Shown here piece after piece: positions 62,396 to 64,000 of a stretch of DNA of 64,000 nt; position 1 is the stretch's first letter; each line of letters starts with the position of its first letter. Origin of the DNA: Chryseobacterium gallinarum. Its GTDB lineage: Bacteria > Bacteroidota > Bacteroidia > Flavobacteriales > Weeksellaceae. Below the pieces are notes generated by a model that saw nothing but the letters and a program-made list of their open reading frames with translations, had not been told where the DNA came from and made no database searches. A program made the translations under genes and the position numbers. Location of the stretch: contig NZ_CP009928.1 in assembly GCF_001021975.1 (NCBI RefSeq), forward strand, positions 2,980,001 through 3,044,000. The letters are read 5' to 3'.

Positions 62396-64000
62396 TCAGC
62401 TTCCGATTCTTTGTTTTAAATCCTCAGCTCCCCCGGTTTTTCTCGGCTGTCCGTTTTTAGAAGAACCAAAGTTATAAGTGTAGGAAAGTGTCACCACACG
62501 GGAGTCCCTTTTCACAACAAAATTTTCTACATAATTATTAAAAACAGTTTGTGCTTTAGGGTTACTGGAGAAAAATACATCGTTGAATGCAAGCTTCAGG
62601 ATGCTGTTATTTTTAAATTTCTTCTGGGCTCCTATATTCAGGTACCAGATGGGTCTTACGTCCATATAGGCATAAATTTCCCGGGTTCTGTAATTGCCTG
62701 TGACTTCTGCTGTGAATCCATTTCCTAATTTGAAGGAGTTGATGCTGTTGATATTGAAATTAAAATTTCCTTTGTTGTTGATCTGGGTTTCAGAAACATT
62801 TCCGGTGTAAGTCGCATAATAAAAATTGGCATTGTTATTCATGTCCCACCATTGGGTCACTTTTACAGGAGCGATCAGGTAAAGGCCGTAGTTAGAGACC
62901 GAGCTGAGGTTTTCAATAGTTTGTACGGTCACATTTTTACCATCTTCTATAACAGGCTTGATGACATCCGTAATATTGTCACTGGTTTTACTGTAGCTTA
63001 ATGTAAAGAAATATTTATTGCTTAAGCTATAGGTAATTTCATAATTCATCATGGTTTGTGGGCTCAGGTCAGGATTTCCGGTTTTGGAAGTGGTAGGATC
63101 CAGATAGAACTTAAACGGGTTCAGCTGCATATAACTGGGTCTTGTGATCCTTCTGCTGAAATTGATTTCCAGGTTGCTTTTATCCGTCAGGTCATAAGAG
63201 AAAACAGCACTTGGAAATAATTGCGTATAATTTTGTTTATTAACCTGATTCGTAGCAAGCTGTGTTCCTTTTATGTTGGTATTCTCTACTCTTAAACCGG
63301 CTGTCATTTTTAATTTTTCCCATTTTTTGGAGACATTTCCATAGATGGCATTAATATTTTCTTCATAAATAAAATGATTGCTCTTTGAAGGATCAAAAAC
63401 CGGATTTCCGGCGTCTAAATTGAAAAACTTCAGATCACTGTCGTTTTTTACAAAGCTGGTCTTAATTCCTCCTTCCAGTTTCCAGTCATTTTTTAAATTT
63501 TTAGCGAGATCAGATTTTAATGAATAAATATTTAATTTTCCATTGATATCACCTTTTAAAATATCAAGCCTGTCAGAATTTTCAGATATCAGGTGGGTTT
63601 TTGTTTCAAAATTTTGAAGCGAGGAATTGGTATAATTAATATAATCAAAATCTGTAGTCAGTTCCGATCCTAAAGAATCAAGAGCATATTTATGGTTCAG
63701 GTTCACCGAAAAATTATCCCAGTCATTTTTTGTGGTACTCAGTGTATTGAAAGTACTTTCAGGAATGCGGTTGTTGTTCAGTGTTATATTGTTGTTATCA
63801 CCATCCAGATTAAGCCTGCTGGTGACCAGGCCTAAAGAAAAGCCCAGCACATTTTTATCATTCATATAATAGTCCATTCCGGCTTTTGCCACATGACTTT
63901 TAATGCCAAACTTTAGATAATTATCCTGTAAATAAGCTTTTTCAAAATTATTATTGTTATAAAAATTTCTATCCAGGATCAGGTGGTTGTAAAGCTCCCT
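62396..64000 (-). CDS. TonB-dependent receptor-like outer membrane beta-barrel protein (partial, 5' end outside window)
   Basis: The C-terminal 534 residues of an outer membrane protein. The frame is open to the right edge in phase with the ORF, so no start is present. It has the alternating strands and aromatic girdles of OMP_b-brl_3/TonB-dependent receptors (FSRRITRPSYMQLNPF, TGNPDLSPQTMMNYEITYSLSNKYFFTLSYSKTSDN), a typical region with NPFKFYLDPTTSKTGNP, and ends in a strand-like VVTLSYTYNFGSSKNGQPRKTGGAEDLKQRIGS. The substrate cannot be read; such barrels often lack an SusD partner. Confidence 0.88.
   Translation of the reverse strand, partial: RELYNHLILDRNFYNNNNFEKAYLQDNYLKFGIKSHVAKAGMDYYMNDKNVLGFSLGLVTSRLNLDGDNNNITLNNNRIPESTFNTLSTTKNDWDNFSVNLNHKYALDSLGSELTTDFDYINYTNSSLQNFETKTHLISENSDRLDILKGDINGKLNIYSLKSDLAKNLKNDWKLEGGIKTSFVKNDSDLKFFNLDAGNPVFDPSKSNHFIYEENINAIYGNVSKKWEKLKMTAGLRVENTNIKGTQLATNQVNKQNYTQLFPSAVFSYDLTDKSNLEINFSRRITRPSYMQLNPFKFYLDPTTSKTGNPDLSPQTMMNYEITYSLSNKYFFTLSYSKTSDNITDVIKPVIEDGKNVTVQTIENLSSVSNYGLYLIAPVKVTQWWDMNNNANFYYATYTGNVSETQINNKGNFNFNINSINSFKLGNGFTAEVTGNYRTREIYAYMDVRPIWYLNIGAQKKFKNNSILKLAFNDVFFSSNPKAQTVFNNYVENFVVKRDSRVVTLSYTYNFGSSKNGQPRKTGGAEDLKQRIGS

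Noticed and set aside
1..64000. CRISPR array, insertion sequence or prophage
   Set aside because: No regularly spaced repeats, transposase motifs, terminal inverted repeats or phage structural genes other than the T6SS components were seen.

Overview
The window looks like a chromosome segment of a Flavobacteriia member close to Chryseobacterium (Weeksellaceae). Evidence read from the sequence: AT-rich DNA, many promoters with the Bacteroidota -7 box TAnnTTTG, few Shine-Dalgarno sequences, a gliding/type IX secretion lipoprotein (GldD), a remnant of a T9SS C-terminal sorting domain, Bacteroidota-type (subtype iii) type VI secretion genes, and short double-glycine-leader Cys-rich peptides. The genus is inferred from gene content and style; no rRNA gene is present.

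Layout. 1-14 kb: housekeeping and envelope genes, including a truncated amidohydrolase, a TPR-histidine kinase/LytTR regulator pair, a lipocalin, CinA, a three-domain GH18-deacetylase-glycosyltransferase and two tandem M13 metallopeptidases. 14-20 kb: the first T6SS block, with sheath genes tssB and tssC, an unknown divergent gene, two lipoproteins and an amidase-type candidate effector translationally coupled to one of the lipoproteins. 20-30 kb: mutY, gldD, a PfkB kinase, a SurA-like foldase, a flavin oxidoreductase, a hydrolase, an HD-type protein, rhodanese, queG and a small envelope operon with an L,D-transpeptidase-like protein. 30-37 kb: a complete RND efflux operon (adaptor, pump, outer membrane channel) and a cold-shock protein. 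37-39 kb: a possible 49-residue small gene with its own terminator, an SDR enzyme and a VIT-type transporter.

39.4-49.7 kb is a T6SS delivery and effector island: tube protein Hcp/TssD behind a promoter with two adjacent palindromes, VgrG, a small membrane protein, a DUF2931-like lipoprotein, a Tle1/DUF2235 phospholipase, an unknown linker protein, a PAAR-like (DUF4280-like) protein with a lysozyme-like C-terminus, and a series of lipoproteins that look like immunity proteins. Its right edge is eroded: a non-coding remnant and a broken chimeric gene lie next to a tRNA-Leu(CAA). The other T6SS core genes (tssE, F, G, H, K, N-R) are not in the window.

49.7-64 kb returns to core functions: an MBL-fold hydrolase, a conserved unknown, a GAF-type methionine sulfoxide reductase, a cupin, a BtuF-like metal receptor, MgtE, rpsO, a FucP-type sugar transporter, pnp and a truncated outer membrane beta-barrel receptor. 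At 55.4-56.1 kb sits a cluster of four tiny Cys-rich peptide genes (three intact, one broken) with bacteriocin-style leaders. Their core has the C-C-CC-C-C spacing of inhibitor cystine knots. I consider this cluster, together with the T6SS effector/immunity candidates, the most interesting content.
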